Shown piece after piece: positions 28,006 to 36,968 of a stretch of DNA of 64,000 nt. Under the pieces are notes generated by a model. It had not been told where the DNA came from. It saw only the letters and a list, made by a program, of their open reading frames with translations, and did not search any database. The position numbers and the translations under genes are program-made. Every line of letters starts with the position of its first letter. The first letter of the stretch is position 1. Source of the stretch: Ochrovirga pacifica (GTDB lineage: Bacteria; Bacteroidota; Bacteroidia; Flavobacteriales; Flavobacteriaceae); the NCBI RefSeq assembly GCF_000220525.1, contig NZ_AFPK01000034.1, forward strand, positions 56,927-120,926, in the 5' to 3' direction.

Positions 28006-30453
28006 ATGAAACACGTATTACTACTAATTCTTTTTTTTACGGCAAGTTTACAAGCTCAAAATTTTAATTATTTAGGAACTTATACTTCTGATGGAACCCC
28101 AGAATATTTAGAAAACCCATCGGACGTTGTAACAGAGGAAACTCTTAGAGAGATAAAAAGTGCACTTCCAGAGAGTTATCCTGTACCAGACTATAACCCT
28201 CATTATATTAGTTCAGGATTTGATACGGATATCCACATCAATCAAAAAGCGGAGGTTTATGTAACATTTGTTAGCGAAGGAGCTTGGTATAGAAATGTAT
28301 TAGGTTTTTACACCTACAACACAAATGATCCAAATCCCAAAAGACCTAATGCAGAAGATATTACAGTTATATTTCCCAATGCATCTGCCCTAAACCAAAG
28401 GGGAAGTTTGCTAGCTGGTGATAAAGTAAAAATTGGTGAATTTGAAGCTGGTACAAGTATTGGTTGGGTTTTATTGGCCAACGCATGGAATGGTAGCAAA
28501 GTTACTTGGGGATTATGGCAATTGTATTCTAACACAGACTACAATCCTGAAAATGACGAGACTTTAAGAAAACACAACGTGTTGTTAGCTGATGATAAAA
28601 ACCAAAGAGTGATTCTTGGTTTTGAGGACGTACGAAGAGATTATGCTTCTTGTGATCATGATTTTAATGATGCAATTTTTTATGTAACAGCAACTCCATA
28701 CAGTGCTATTGTAAATGAAAACATAACAAAAGTAGAAAGTGCTACCGATGTTACATCAGCAAACAATGGAGGCTTAGAAAGTAACGGAACTTTGGCAGAA
28801 AAAATTGCCAAACGTAATTTTAAAAGAAGTTTAAAACATACACAGGCAGATACAAAATCAAGACAAACCAGAGTAAGAACTTTAAAAACATTGGGTACTT
28901 CTACTGTAGAGGAAACTAGTTTGTTGCAAAATTACATTCCTGAAACTGGAATGTTTGGGAATGAGAGTTCTTATGTGTCAAGTCCAACTGATTTAGTTGA
29001 AATTACCAATGCAGAAGAAGTTTTTTCTATAGATTATTATACTGATGATCATAGAATAGCAGCAGCATTGGCATCGTATACATCTGAACACGTTTATGAT
29101 CACACCAAAGCTATTTGTGATCGTTTAAACAATTCTAGCTTAGAAGATGTAAGATTGGTTACCGTAAGAGGACATCAAATGATTTATTCAAAAATATTAA
29201 GAGAGTCAGGAGAGTTAGAGAATACGTTAAGTTTTTCTATCAAAAAAGAAGGCAACCAGTACGAATTGTATAGTTTTTGGAATATTGATCAATATCCAGA
29301 GGGTGATTATTACAACTTTCAAGTATGGGGAGGCAGTAATGGGCAAGTATTTGCAATTGCAAATCAAATTATAGACAAATTTAGTTCAGAAGCTTTGGTA
29401 ACAAGCGATCACAATACTGAAAAAATTCCTGACGTTTTTGTAAAATCAGGATATTATCAAAATGGAAAAGTACATTTAGAGTTGATTAACAATACACGCA
29501 CAACTGCTATAGCGTTGCATGCAAATTATAAAAGCACAGAACATGCAGATACAGCATCTTTACAAAGAAATATTTCTCTATCAGGAAACAGACAAGAATC
29601 TATTGTTGTGGAAACAGGAAATCTTTTTGATGCAGGAATTTCGATTCAGGGAATTGCATCTACTCAAATGGATGCTTTGTATTTGGCAGATGGACCTTGG
29701 GGAATAGATTATTTAGAAGAGGGAGCTAGAGTGAGTGTGTTTGATATTACTCAGAACAATACACAAGTACAAGAAGGAACCTATGCGGTTGAAAGAAATT
29801 TATTGGCTACAGGTAGTATAAAGAATACTTTTAACGCCTTTAGACAAGTTCTTCCTGGAGATCAAGCTTTAGATATACAGAACTACAATGCTATTCAGTT
29901 TAAAAATAAAAGCACACATCCTGTAGAATTAGTCTTAATGCAGAGTGGTTTAGAAGATTGGGAAGATAGATATTCATATGTACTAGAAGCTAGTAACAAA
30001 GAGGTTTTAAAAACGATTGCTATTAGTGATTTTACAGATAAATATGGCAATAAAGCAACCATTAAGGATGTAAAAAGAATTGTGTTTTCTATCAACGGAA
30101 ATGGAAACAGTTTTGAGAATTTTGAGTTGGCAATACAGAATGTTACTTTTACAAACGTTTCTATGATGCCTAATGATGATGAGGTGATTCAGGAAGAAAC
30201 TACAGACATAGGTAGTGAAGTTTATCCAAATCCATTCACAGATCAAACCCGTATTAAGGTAACCAATGGTATGGTTAATCCAATTATAAGGGTGTACAAT
30301 ATTTTAGGAAAATTGGTGGAAACACAACAAGTTTCTGTAAATCAATCAAACCAAACAATTACTTACAAAACAAAATTGTCTAACGGTATTTATGTCTATA
30401 CCATAGAAGAAGAGGGAATAGGTTCTAAAAGTGGTAAGTTTATAGTAAACTAA
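28006..30453 (+). CDS. DUF4114 protein with type IX secretion signal
   Basis: An 815-residue exported protein. It has a signal peptide (1-17, 'SLQAQ'), a DUF4114 domain near residues 120-230 ending in the acidic motif 'SCDHDFNDAIFYV', a middle region with no recognised family, and a type IX secretion sorting domain over about 735-815 ('SEVYPNPFTDQTRIKV', 'YNILGKLVE', 'SNGIYVYTIE', ending 'KSGKFIVN'). DUF4114 occurs in LruC-type surface proteins and may bind calcium. The protein should be secreted through the outer membrane and attached to the cell surface. No enzyme motif seen. Confidence 0.87.
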   Translation: MKHVLLLILFFTASLQAQNFNYLGTYTSDGTPEYLENPSDVVTEETLREIKSALPESYPVPDYNPHYISSGFDTDIHINQKAEVYVTFVSEGAWYRNVLGFYTYNTNDPNPKRPNAEDITVIFPNASALNQRGSLLAGDKVKIGEFEAGTSIGWVLLANAWNGSKVTWGLWQLYSNTDYNPENDETLRKHNVLLADDKNQRVILGFEDVRRDYASCDHDFNDAIFYVTATPYSAIVNENITKVESATDVTSANNGGLESNGTLAEKIAKRNFKRSLKHTQADTKSRQTRVRTLKTLGTSTVEETSLLQNYIPETGMFGNESSYVSSPTDLVEITNAEEVFSIDYYTDDHRIAAALASYTSEHVYDHTKAICDRLNNSSLEDVRLVTVRGHQMIYSKILRESGELENTLSFSIKKEGNQYELYSFWNIDQYPEGDYYNFQVWGGSNGQVFAIANQIIDKFSSEALVTSDHNTEKIPDVFVKSGYYQNGKVHLELINNTRTTAIALHANYKSTEHADTASLQRNISLSGNRQESIVVETGNLFDAGISIQGIASTQMDALYLADGPWGIDYLEEGARVSVFDITQNNTQVQEGTYAVERNLLATGSIKNTFNAFRQVLPGDQALDIQNYNAIQFKNKSTHPVELVLMQSGLEDWEDRYSYVLEASNKEVLKTIAISDFTDKYGNKATIKDVKRIVFSINGNGNSFENFELAIQNVTFTNVSMMPNDDEVIQEETTDIGSEVYPNPFTDQTRIKVTNGMVNPIIRVYNILGKLVETQQVSVNQSNQTITYKTKLSNGIYVYTIEEEGIGSKSGKFIVN

Positions 30454-30472
30454 TTGAGATATACTATTCAAT

Positions 30473-30508
30473 AAAAAAGGTTCAAAATGTTTTTTTTGAA
30501 CCTTTTTT
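30473..30508. terminator. Terminator between the DUF4114 gene and the SDR gene
   Basis: A perfect 15-bp stem (AAAAAAGGTTCAAAA with its complement) followed by a T run, with an A run on the other side, so it can serve both convergent genes. Confidence 0.85.
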
Positions 30509-30527
30509 GTTTGGTAATTAGTAAGAT

Positions 30528-31392
30528 TTATAAAATATCTTTTTTTACTGATTCTAAAATTAAACGACCGTCTGGATCTGCAGCTGTTTTTAATTTAGTA
30601 AAGTCCTCAGCCCATGCAGAAGTTCTAACTCTTAAAGGAGGTTGTTCTGTGTTGGCAATATCTAAAATAATTTGTGCTACTTCTTTTCCTGTTTGATAAG
30701 GAGAGTTTTCCGAGTTTGCAGACCTTGTTTGTACACCTTCTAAATATTTTTGAAAAATAGCTGCGTATTCTCCTGTAGCAAATTCCCCTTTTTCTGTAAC
30801 TGTTTTGCTAATAGCATTGTTCATAAATTCAGTAGAAATTCCCCCTGGTTGTACTGTGGTCAAGTGAATGTTAAAAGGATCTGAGATATAAGTGGCCAAA
30901 GCCTCAGTAAAACCTTCTACAGCAAATTTAGCTGCACAATATAGCTCGTTAAAGGGTTGTCCTACCAAGCCCCCTACAGAACTAATATTAATAATACGGC
31001 CTTGTTTTGCTTTTCTCATATAAGGTAACATAGCTTTGGTGGTTCGTACAACACCTAAATAATTAACTTCGGTTACCCATTGAATTTCATCAAAACTAGC
31101 TTGTTCTAAAGTTTTAGAGAAACCTGCTCCAGCATTATTTATCAAAACATCTATTTTCTTATGTTTTAATATCAGCGTACTTATCACCTCTTCAATAGTG
31201 TCGTTTTGGGTTACATCTAGTTCATAAAGTTCTATGTCTAGTTTTTGATCTTCTACGGCTTTTTTTTAAGGCAGAAGCTTTTTTTAAGTTACGCATAGTA
31301 GCAAAAACCTTGTATCCGTTTTGTGCAAAAAGGAGGGCAGTTTCCAAACCTACTCCTGTAGAGGTTCCTGTAATTAATACATTTTTTTTCAT
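30528..31392 (-). pseudogene. Short-chain dehydrogenase/reductase interrupted by a +1 frameshift
   Basis: The gene encodes an SDR oxidoreductase (NAD(P)-dependent, Rossmann fold) in two frames. The first part starts at ATG 31392 ('KKNVLITGTSTGVGLETALLFA', the TGxxxGxG cofactor motif) and runs out of frame after 'LKKASALKK' at a run of eight A on the minus strand (31260-31267); it meets a stop at 31222. Removing one A restores a continuous reading ('LKKAVEDQKLDIELYELDVTQ') into the second frame, which holds 'INNAGAG', the catalytic Ser region 'NISSVGG' and 'YCAAK' (the Y-x3-K motif) and continues to 30528. The intact protein would have about 288 residues. It may be a real inactivation, a sequencing error in a homopolymer, or slippage. 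The upstream TetR gene and a shared operator suggest it is the regulated target. Confidence 0.85.
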
Positions 31393-31411
31393 TTGATATA
31401 AAATTGGTTTT

Positions 31412-31429
31412 TTGGAATAATCATTCCAA
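31412..31429. promoter_or_regulatory. TetR operator in front of the SDR gene
   Basis: An inverted repeat TTGGAAT-N4-ATTCCAA lies between the tetR stop and the SDR start (20 bp before its ATG). The same half-sites and spacing occur in the tetR promoter. Confidence 0.65.
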
Positions 31430-31444
31430 TTTAAGTTAAAAAAA

Positions 31445-31999
31445 TTATTCTTTAATGGCATCCCAAACCATTTCTAGTTGATTTTTTAGGGATGTTTTTT
31501 TATTGATTTTTGGTTGTGTCTGAAACCATCTAATAAAAGAGAAGATAGAACCTCCTATAAATTGAAGAAGTTCTTCAGTATCAATATGTTTAATAATCCT
31601 GTATTGTTTGCCTGATGTAAGCATAGATAATACAGGGGCAATGGTTTTTCTTCCTACATTTCTACTAGCTTCAGTAATTAACGGAGAGGCGTGTAGTTGC
31701 TCCATAAAATTAAAGTACAAAGGGTGTTCTATAAAAAATAATAAGGTTGCTTTGTAATAAGATTCAAATTGTGTTTTTATTGGTAGTGTTTCAGAAAAAT
31801 TAGCAAATAAAGCTGTTTCTTCCTTTTTAATCATCGTGTAGATTTCATTAATAAGTACTTCTTTAGAAGGGTAGTAATTGTATATAGTTCCCATTCCAGT
31901 ACCAGCTTCTTTGGCGATAGCAGACATGGGGGTAGCATGAACTCCGTTACGGGTTAATAAGGTTAAAGCAGCCTTAATAATATGATCTTTCTTATTCAT
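31445..31999 (-). CDS. TetR/AcrR family transcriptional regulator
   Basis: A 184-residue repressor-type protein. Residues 1-50 form the TetR helix-turn-helix ('IIKAALTLLTRNGVHATPM', 'AIAKEAGTGMGTIYNYYPSK'); the rest is a helical ligand-binding domain with no clue to the ligand. The frame is open to 32035, but the ATG at 31999 is chosen because the upstream part contains the promoter and operator and the protein family begins there. Two matching inverted repeats (in its own promoter and before the SDR gene 52 bp downstream) indicate that it represses itself and the SDR gene. Confidence 0.92.
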   Translation of the reverse strand: MNKKDHIIKAALTLLTRNGVHATPMSAIAKEAGTGMGTIYNYYPSKEVLINEIYTMIKKEETALFANFSETLPIKTQFESYYKATLLFFIEHPLYFNFMEQLHASPLITEASRNVGRKTIAPVLSMLTSGKQYRIIKHIDTEELLQFIGGSIFSFIRWFQTQPKINKKTSLKNQLEMVWDAIKE

Positions 32000-32003
32000 G
32001 TAG

Positions 32004-32039
32004 CAAAGATAGATGTTTTGGAATAAATATTCCAAAACA
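32004..32039 (-). promoter_or_regulatory. tetR promoter with overlapping operator
   Basis: On the minus strand TTTG (32036-32033), 21 bp, then TATCTTTG (32011-32004) form a full Bacteroidota promoter. A perfect inverted repeat with 12-bp arms (32014-32025 and 32028-32039) covers the spacer and the -33 element; its core is TTGGAAT-N4-ATTCCAA. The -7 element ends 4 bp before the ATG. Confidence 0.75.
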
Positions 32040-32113
32040 AATAAAGTTTATTTTTTTTGTAAACAGATGTTTAATGGTTCGACCTAATTTTTAATAAACG
32101 AAAAACTTTGATA

Positions 32114-33040
32114 ATGAGAAAACTACAAAACTACTTGGAGATAATTTTGGTTTTTCTGAGTTTTACTTCTTGTATTCAGGAAGATTTGGTAAACGATTAT
32201 GTAGAGCCAGAATTTAGAATTGACACTGAAAATCCCATTCCGGAAAGAATAGGTTTGGACAACACCTATCAATTTACAGCTTCTTTTTTTAACGATGTAG
32301 GCCAACAAACAAATGTGCCTATTACTTGGACAAGCTCTAATACTGGAGTTATTACCATTAACAGTCAAGGACTGGCTACTGCTGTTGGAACAGGACAAAG
32401 CGTTATTACAGCAAGTGTTGCTGATGACAATCCTAAAAATAATTCTAAAACGATAACTAAAACCATTGCAACTCTTACTGTTGATGAAATTCAAGAAGGA
32501 ACATTAGCGATTAACAACGCACGAACAAGTCCTATGGCTATTGGTGCAACATACAATTACAATGCTGATTATGTAGGAAGTGGAACTTTAGAATGGACAA
32601 GCTCTAACCCATCTGTAGCAAGTATAGATAGTGCTAGTGGTTTGGTAACTGCTAAATCAGCAGGGAATACTAGAATTACCGTTGCTGTAAACGATAACGG
32701 AAGTTTACTTACTGATACAACCGAATTAAGCGTGGTTGCAACTCAGTCCAAACAAGCTAGTTTGTCAGGTTCTTATGGTTTAACAGGTACGGTTACTTTT
32801 ACGAGCTCTAGCTTAGAGTTTTCGGAAGATTTTGGCGTTCGTTCTGCTCCTGGTGGATATTTTTATCTGTCTAACAACCCAAATTCTATTAGTGCGGCTG
32901 TAAAAGTAGGAGGGCAAGTAACAGAAAGAACAGGAACCTGGAGCATTACCTTAGATAATATCAATATTAACAATTATACCTATATCATTTTTTGGTGCGA
33001 TCCATTTGATGTGTACTTAGGAGGAGGGACTTTTGAATAA
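32114..33040 (+). CDS. Lipoprotein with two BIG2 (bacterial Ig-like) domains
   Basis: A 308-residue lipoprotein ('LVFLSFTSC' lipobox). Two group 2 Ig-like domains are seen: about residues 40-135 ('ITWTSSNTGVITINSQGLATA') and 140-215 ('WTSSNPSVASIDSASGLVTA'). The last ~90 residues are a separate beta-rich domain without recognised family. The frame opens at a TTG (32108), but the ATG two codons on is the natural start. It is 15 bp upstream of a barrel-protein gene, so the pair is probably a surface lipoprotein with its outer-membrane partner. Confidence 0.82.
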   Translation: MRKLQNYLEIILVFLSFTSCIQEDLVNDYVEPEFRIDTENPIPERIGLDNTYQFTASFFNDVGQQTNVPITWTSSNTGVITINSQGLATAVGTGQSVITASVADDNPKNNSKTITKTIATLTVDEIQEGTLAINNARTSPMAIGATYNYNADYVGSGTLEWTSSNPSVASIDSASGLVTAKSAGNTRITVAVNDNGSLLTDTTELSVVATQSKQASLSGSYGLTGTVTFTSSSLEFSEDFGVRSAPGGYFYLSNNPNSISAAVKVGGQVTERTGTWSITLDNININNYTYIIFWCDPFDVYLGGGTFE

Positions 33041-33055
33041 AAAAAACAAAAACAG

Positions 33056-33913
33056 ATGAAAAACAAAGTAATAATTGTTGCCCTTCTTTTGATTGCATCA
33101 AACGCAATGGCACAGTGGACGAAAGGAAAGGGAAAAGGTTATTTTAAACTAAGTTCTTGGTATTTACAAGCTGATGAACACTTTAACGATGAAGGAGACA
33201 AATCTCCCTTAACAACCAGAGGTGTTTTTAATGTAAGTTTGTACGGTGAGTATGGAATTACAGATAAGTTTGATATTGTGGCCTATATTCCTTTTTTTGT
33301 TCGAAGTTTTCAAAACAAATCGGTGTCTGCAACCCGAGGAAATACAATAACCGAAGGAGCTTCTCTTAATAGTTTTGGTGATACAGATTTAGGGGTTCGT
33401 TATTCGCTTTATAAGTCGAGTAGATTAGCAGTTTCATCGACCTTAAAATTTGGAATCCCTTTAGGGAAAACAGAGGGAGGAAATGAAAGAGCTGTACTGC
33501 AAAATGGAGATGGAGAGTTCAATCAGCATTTGCAACTAGATGTAGGAGTGCCGTTTTCTTTAGGGGCATCTGATGCTTATGCAAAAACACACTTGGCCTA
33601 CAACCATAGAACAGAAGGTTTTTCTGATGAGGTTTATTTTGGTGGAGAATTAGGAGTTCGTTTTTTTAACAAATTATGGCTTATTGGTCGTGTTGCTGTC
33701 TTAGAATCAACCCGAAATGGATCCTTAGGGGATGCAGGAAGTATAAATGGAAGCATTTTTGCGAATAATATTGAATATACCAGTTTGGGAGCTGAACTTG
33801 CGTATTATATTACTAAAAAAATAGGTGTTTCTTTTTACTACGCATCTGCAGTTTCTGGAAGAATTATTGTGGCAGCTCCTTCGTATAGTGGAGGAGTGTT
33901 TTTTGAGCTATAA
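33056..33913 (+). CDS. Outer-membrane beta-barrel protein (unknown function)
   Basis: A 285-residue protein with a signal peptide (1-19, 'ASNAMAQ') and about ten to twelve amphipathic strands ('FNVSLYGEYGITDKFDIVAYIPFF', ending 'SYSGGVFFEL'), like small transporter-type barrels of Bacteroidota. No named family is recognised with confidence. It follows the BIG2 lipoprotein by 15 bp in one operon and ends at a bidirectional terminator. Confidence 0.72.
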   Translation: MKNKVIIVALLLIASNAMAQWTKGKGKGYFKLSSWYLQADEHFNDEGDKSPLTTRGVFNVSLYGEYGITDKFDIVAYIPFFVRSFQNKSVSATRGNTITEGASLNSFGDTDLGVRYSLYKSSRLAVSSTLKFGIPLGKTEGGNERAVLQNGDGEFNQHLQLDVGVPFSLGASDAYAKTHLAYNHRTEGFSDEVYFGGELGVRFFNKLWLIGRVAVLESTRNGSLGDAGSINGSIFANNIEYTSLGAELAYYITKKIGVSFYYASAVSGRIIVAAPSYSGGVFFEL

Positions 33914-33920
33914 ACATAAA

Positions 33921-33965
33921 AAAACATCTTATACTTTAACAATTCTTTAAGTATAAGATGTTTTT
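33921..33965. terminator. Terminator between the barrel gene and the sulfatase gene
   Basis: A stem of about 16 bp (AAAACATCTTATACTT with its complement) with A and T runs on both sides serves both convergent genes. Confidence 0.85.
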
Positions 33966-33983
33966 GTTTTAACCAAAAGAGTT

Positions 33984-35615
33984 TTAATCCCAATATTCAT
34001 CAATTACTTTTTGAATTTCGGGATACTGATGGTCTTCTTCTTTTACTTTGGTTCTTAGTTTTTTTAGTCGATCTTTTAGCTCTTTAATAATTTCTTTGTA
34101 CTGATCATTTCCGTATAAATTGTTCATTTCTTTGGGATCTTTTTTTAAATCATAAAACTCCCAAGCAGGAGGTGTATTAAAATACGACATAGAAGCTGGG
34201 TTGTGTGCCCATTCTTGTGCTTCGGTATTTCTAGAGGTATTGTAGTCTCTTCCATAAAAGAAAATCAATTTATAATCTTTGGTTCTGATACCAAAATGTG
34301 CAGGATTGTTATGTTTGTGAGCCATGTGCATCCAATAACGATAATAAGTTTCCTTTTTCCAATCTTTAGGTTCTTGACCTGTTGTTAAAATATCATAAAA
34401 ACTTGCTCCTTGCATGTACTCTGGGGTTTTACCACCTGCCATATTAATAATAGTTGGGGCAAAATCAGTATTGTTAACAATGGCATCGGTGCGACTACCT
34501 GCTTTAATTTTTTTAGGATAACGAACCATAAATGGCATGCGCATAGATTCTTCATACATCCAACGCTTGTCTATATAATCATGTTCTCCTAGCATAAATC
34601 CTTGATCACCGGTATAAATTATAATGGTATTTTCCATTAGATTTTCTTTTTCTAAGTAATCAAACAAGCGTTTTACGTTGTCATCTACTCCTTTCACACA
34701 ACGTAAATATCGTTTTAAATATTCTTGATAAGCTAATCTTTTGTATTCAGGGTCAGGAATGTTAGGATCAATTTCCATGTGCATTCCCATATTTCTAATT
34801 ACATTTCTGTGTCCTATAGAAGAGCCAATGGTATCTGTTAAAGTATCATTAAAACCTCTAGTTCCTACAGAACCGTTGTTCTTGTTATCCCATAAGCTTT
34901 CAGGTTCAGGAATGGTTACATCAGCTAAATAATTTTCGTATCTAGGGGCATATTCAAAAAAATCGTGTGGGGCTTTAAAATGATGCATCAGAAAAAAAGG
35001 TTTGTTTTTGTCTCTTTTGTTTTTTAACCAATCTAAAGAAAGGTCTGTAATTACATCAGATGAGTGTCCTTGGTATTGTGTGGCATTTACTTCTCTTACC
35101 AAATCTTCTTCAAATCTAAATTCGGTTTTAGTTCCTCCTTCTTTAGTGTATAAGGTTGGGTTAAAGTAATCTCCTTGCCCAGGCAATACGTTGTAATAAT
35201 CAAAAGCATCAGGAGCGTGTTTTAAATGCCACTTACCAATCATTGCGGTTTGGTAACCTAATTTGTTCATTTCTAATGCCAAATATTGTTTTTCTTTTTT
35301 TAGTCTTCCACTTAAATCAACCACACCGTTTACCTGACCGTATTGACCTGTTAGAATACTTGCTCTAGAAGGGGTGCAAATAGAGTTGGTACAAAAAGCG
35401 TTTTCTAATAACACTCCTTCTTTGGCAATTCTATCAATAGTAGGAGTTGGGTTTAGTTTAGCCAAACGACTATCATAGGCACCAATTCCTTGGGTTGTAT
35501 GGTCATCGGACATAATAAAAATAATGTTGGGCTGATCGGATTGTTTTTTTTCTTTTTTACAGCTAGTTAGTAGAGTAATAGCGAATAAAAATAGAAAAGT
35601 TGAATGTTTAGTCAT
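33984..35615 (-). CDS. Family S1 sulfatase (lipoprotein)
   Basis: A 543-residue arylsulfatase-type enzyme that removes sulfate esters, probably from algal glycans. The signature 'CTPSRASILTG' is present; C80 is the residue converted to formylglycine. Metal ligands D37/D38 ('FIMSDDHT') and 'YTGDQGFMLGEHD' are in place. The protein is a lipoprotein ('ITLLTSC', C19). The frame begins earlier at 35648, but ATG 35615 puts the signal peptide at the N-terminus. It lies head-to-head with GH16-1 across 180 bp, pointing to joint action on a sulfated galactan or similar substrate. The S1 subfamily cannot be told by eye. Confidence 0.93.
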   Translation of the reverse strand: MTKHSTFLFLFAITLLTSCKKEKKQSDQPNIIFIMSDDHTTQGIGAYDSRLAKLNPTPTIDRIAKEGVLLENAFCTNSICTPSRASILTGQYGQVNGVVDLSGRLKKEKQYLALEMNKLGYQTAMIGKWHLKHAPDAFDYYNVLPGQGDYFNPTLYTKEGGTKTEFRFEEDLVREVNATQYQGHSSDVITDLSLDWLKNKRDKNKPFFLMHHFKAPHDFFEYAPRYENYLADVTIPEPESLWDNKNNGSVGTRGFNDTLTDTIGSSIGHRNVIRNMGMHMEIDPNIPDPEYKRLAYQEYLKRYLRCVKGVDDNVKRLFDYLEKENLMENTIIIYTGDQGFMLGEHDYIDKRWMYEESMRMPFMVRYPKKIKAGSRTDAIVNNTDFAPTIINMAGGKTPEYMQGASFYDILTTGQEPKDWKKETYYRYWMHMAHKHNNPAHFGIRTKDYKLIFFYGRDYNTSRNTEAQEWAHNPASMSYFNTPPAWEFYDLKKDPKEMNNLYGNDQYKEIIKELKDRLKKLRTKVKEEDHQYPEIQKVIDEYWD

Positions 35616-35795
35616 GTTAACTTTAACTTTTATAAAAGGATGAAACAATTTTATGAAATATGAATTATTGGTTTAAAATTAAGGAAATGTTAAGTGTATT
35701 TTTATTTTTATGATGAATTTGTTTTGTTTTTTTAGATAAACGTGTTGTGTTTGTGATAAAACATCAATTAGCTTTGAGGGTAAAATACATTAAGG

Positions 35796-36851
35796 ATGAA
35801 AGTTATTGTAAAAGTAGGATTTATTTTGACCACTATTTTTTTTGGAAATTGTAGCAAAGGAGAAGACAATGCATTTGTTCCTCCTAAAGAACCTATAGAA
35901 AATACAGAAGAAGATAACTCGGAAGAAACTACAGAAGAAAATGAGTTGGGACAAGATGCCAATCAACCTACTTTTAACGAAAATCAAGATCCTAATACAA
36001 CGGACAAACAATGGGTACAAGTTCCTGAATTGTCAGACGAATTTAATGGAACAGAGTTGGATACAGACAAGTGGTCTCCAACTCCAGAAACTTTATGGAA
36101 CGGAAGTGATAGAGGTTGGTACGGATCTACCCGTTCTTTGTTTGATGCTAACAATGCTAGTGTAGCCGAGGGATATTTAAGAATTGAAGGAAAAAAATAC
36201 GATACACCTCAGTACAGTCCTAAAGATGATACTTCTAAACCCGCCAATAGAAGATACGGAGGAGCTTATCTTTACGGCAAAACATATGCTAAAGAGGGTT
36301 ACTATATGGAAGCTAAAATGAAAGCAAGTGGAACTGCTATGTCTGCTGCTTTTTGGCTAAAAACTCCACCAATTCCTTGTAGTAGTAATGCAAGTTTTGG
36401 AGAAAACTTAGAAATAGATATACAAGAATGTGTGGGAGTATTTACGGGAGAAAAAGGAGATGCTTGGACAAATGACGATTGGGCAGTAGACTCCAAGTGG
36501 GATCGTATTTTTCATTACAATACCCACAGACACAATGCAGGAAACTGTTATACAGGAGGAAAACAGACAAAAGGAGGAAAACTAAATTTTGATCAAAAGA
36601 ACTCCGAAGCATTTCATATCTATGCAGCCTATTGGCACCCCGGAGGAGAACGTATAGACTTTTTTATTGATGGTTATATAGTAAAACAAGTTACGCCGGC
36701 CATTCCTTTTAAAGGAGAGCTACGATTGATTATGTCCAGTAATTTTTACGATTGGATTGAAGAAACCACAGCCGAAGAAATGGGGTTTAATAAACCCCTT
36801 GAAGAACGATATACTCGTTTTGATTGGGTACGCACTTGGCGATTGGAGTAG
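35796..36851 (+). CDS. GH16 family glycoside hydrolase, lipoprotein (copy 1)
   Basis: A 351-residue retaining endo-glycanase of family GH16. Lipobox 'TTIFFGNC' is followed by an acidic Glu/Asp/Thr-rich linker (~22-75), then the jelly-roll catalytic domain (~76-350). The catalytic motif E206-x-D208-x-x-E211 ('EIDIQE') is the beta-bulge type seen in agarases, porphyranases and carrageenases. It shares the linker 'PTFNENQDPNTTDKQW' and C-terminus 'EERYTRFDWVRTW' with copy 2. With the adjacent sulfatase, a sulfated red-algal galactan is a reasonable guess for the substrate; subfamily not determined. Confidence 0.92.
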   Translation: MKVIVKVGFILTTIFFGNCSKGEDNAFVPPKEPIENTEEDNSEETTEENELGQDANQPTFNENQDPNTTDKQWVQVPELSDEFNGTELDTDKWSPTPETLWNGSDRGWYGSTRSLFDANNASVAEGYLRIEGKKYDTPQYSPKDDTSKPANRRYGGAYLYGKTYAKEGYYMEAKMKASGTAMSAAFWLKTPPIPCSSNASFGENLEIDIQECVGVFTGEKGDAWTNDDWAVDSKWDRIFHYNTHRHNAGNCYTGGKQTKGGKLNFDQKNSEAFHIYAAYWHPGGERIDFFIDGYIVKQVTPAIPFKGELRLIMSSNFYDWIEETTAEEMGFNKPLEERYTRFDWVRTWRLE

Positions 36852-36936
36852 TGTTTTAGAGATTTGTGGTAATGTAAAAACATTTGTTTTATCAATCAAC
36901 AGAACAAGTGCCTTAGTTCGTTTCAAGCTGTTTTAA

Positions 36937-36968
36937 TTTTACGTTTATCAAACACAAAAAACGTAAAA
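36937..36968. promoter_or_regulatory. Inverted repeat directly before GH16 copy 2
   Basis: Perfect 10-bp arms TTTTACGTTT / AAACGTAAAA separated by 12 bp end exactly at the ATG. It can be an operator or an RNA hairpin at the start codon. Confidence 0.45.

Noticed and set aside
32108..32113. TTG start for the BIG2 lipoprotein
   Set aside because: The ATG two codons downstream gives the same signal peptide and is the normal start.
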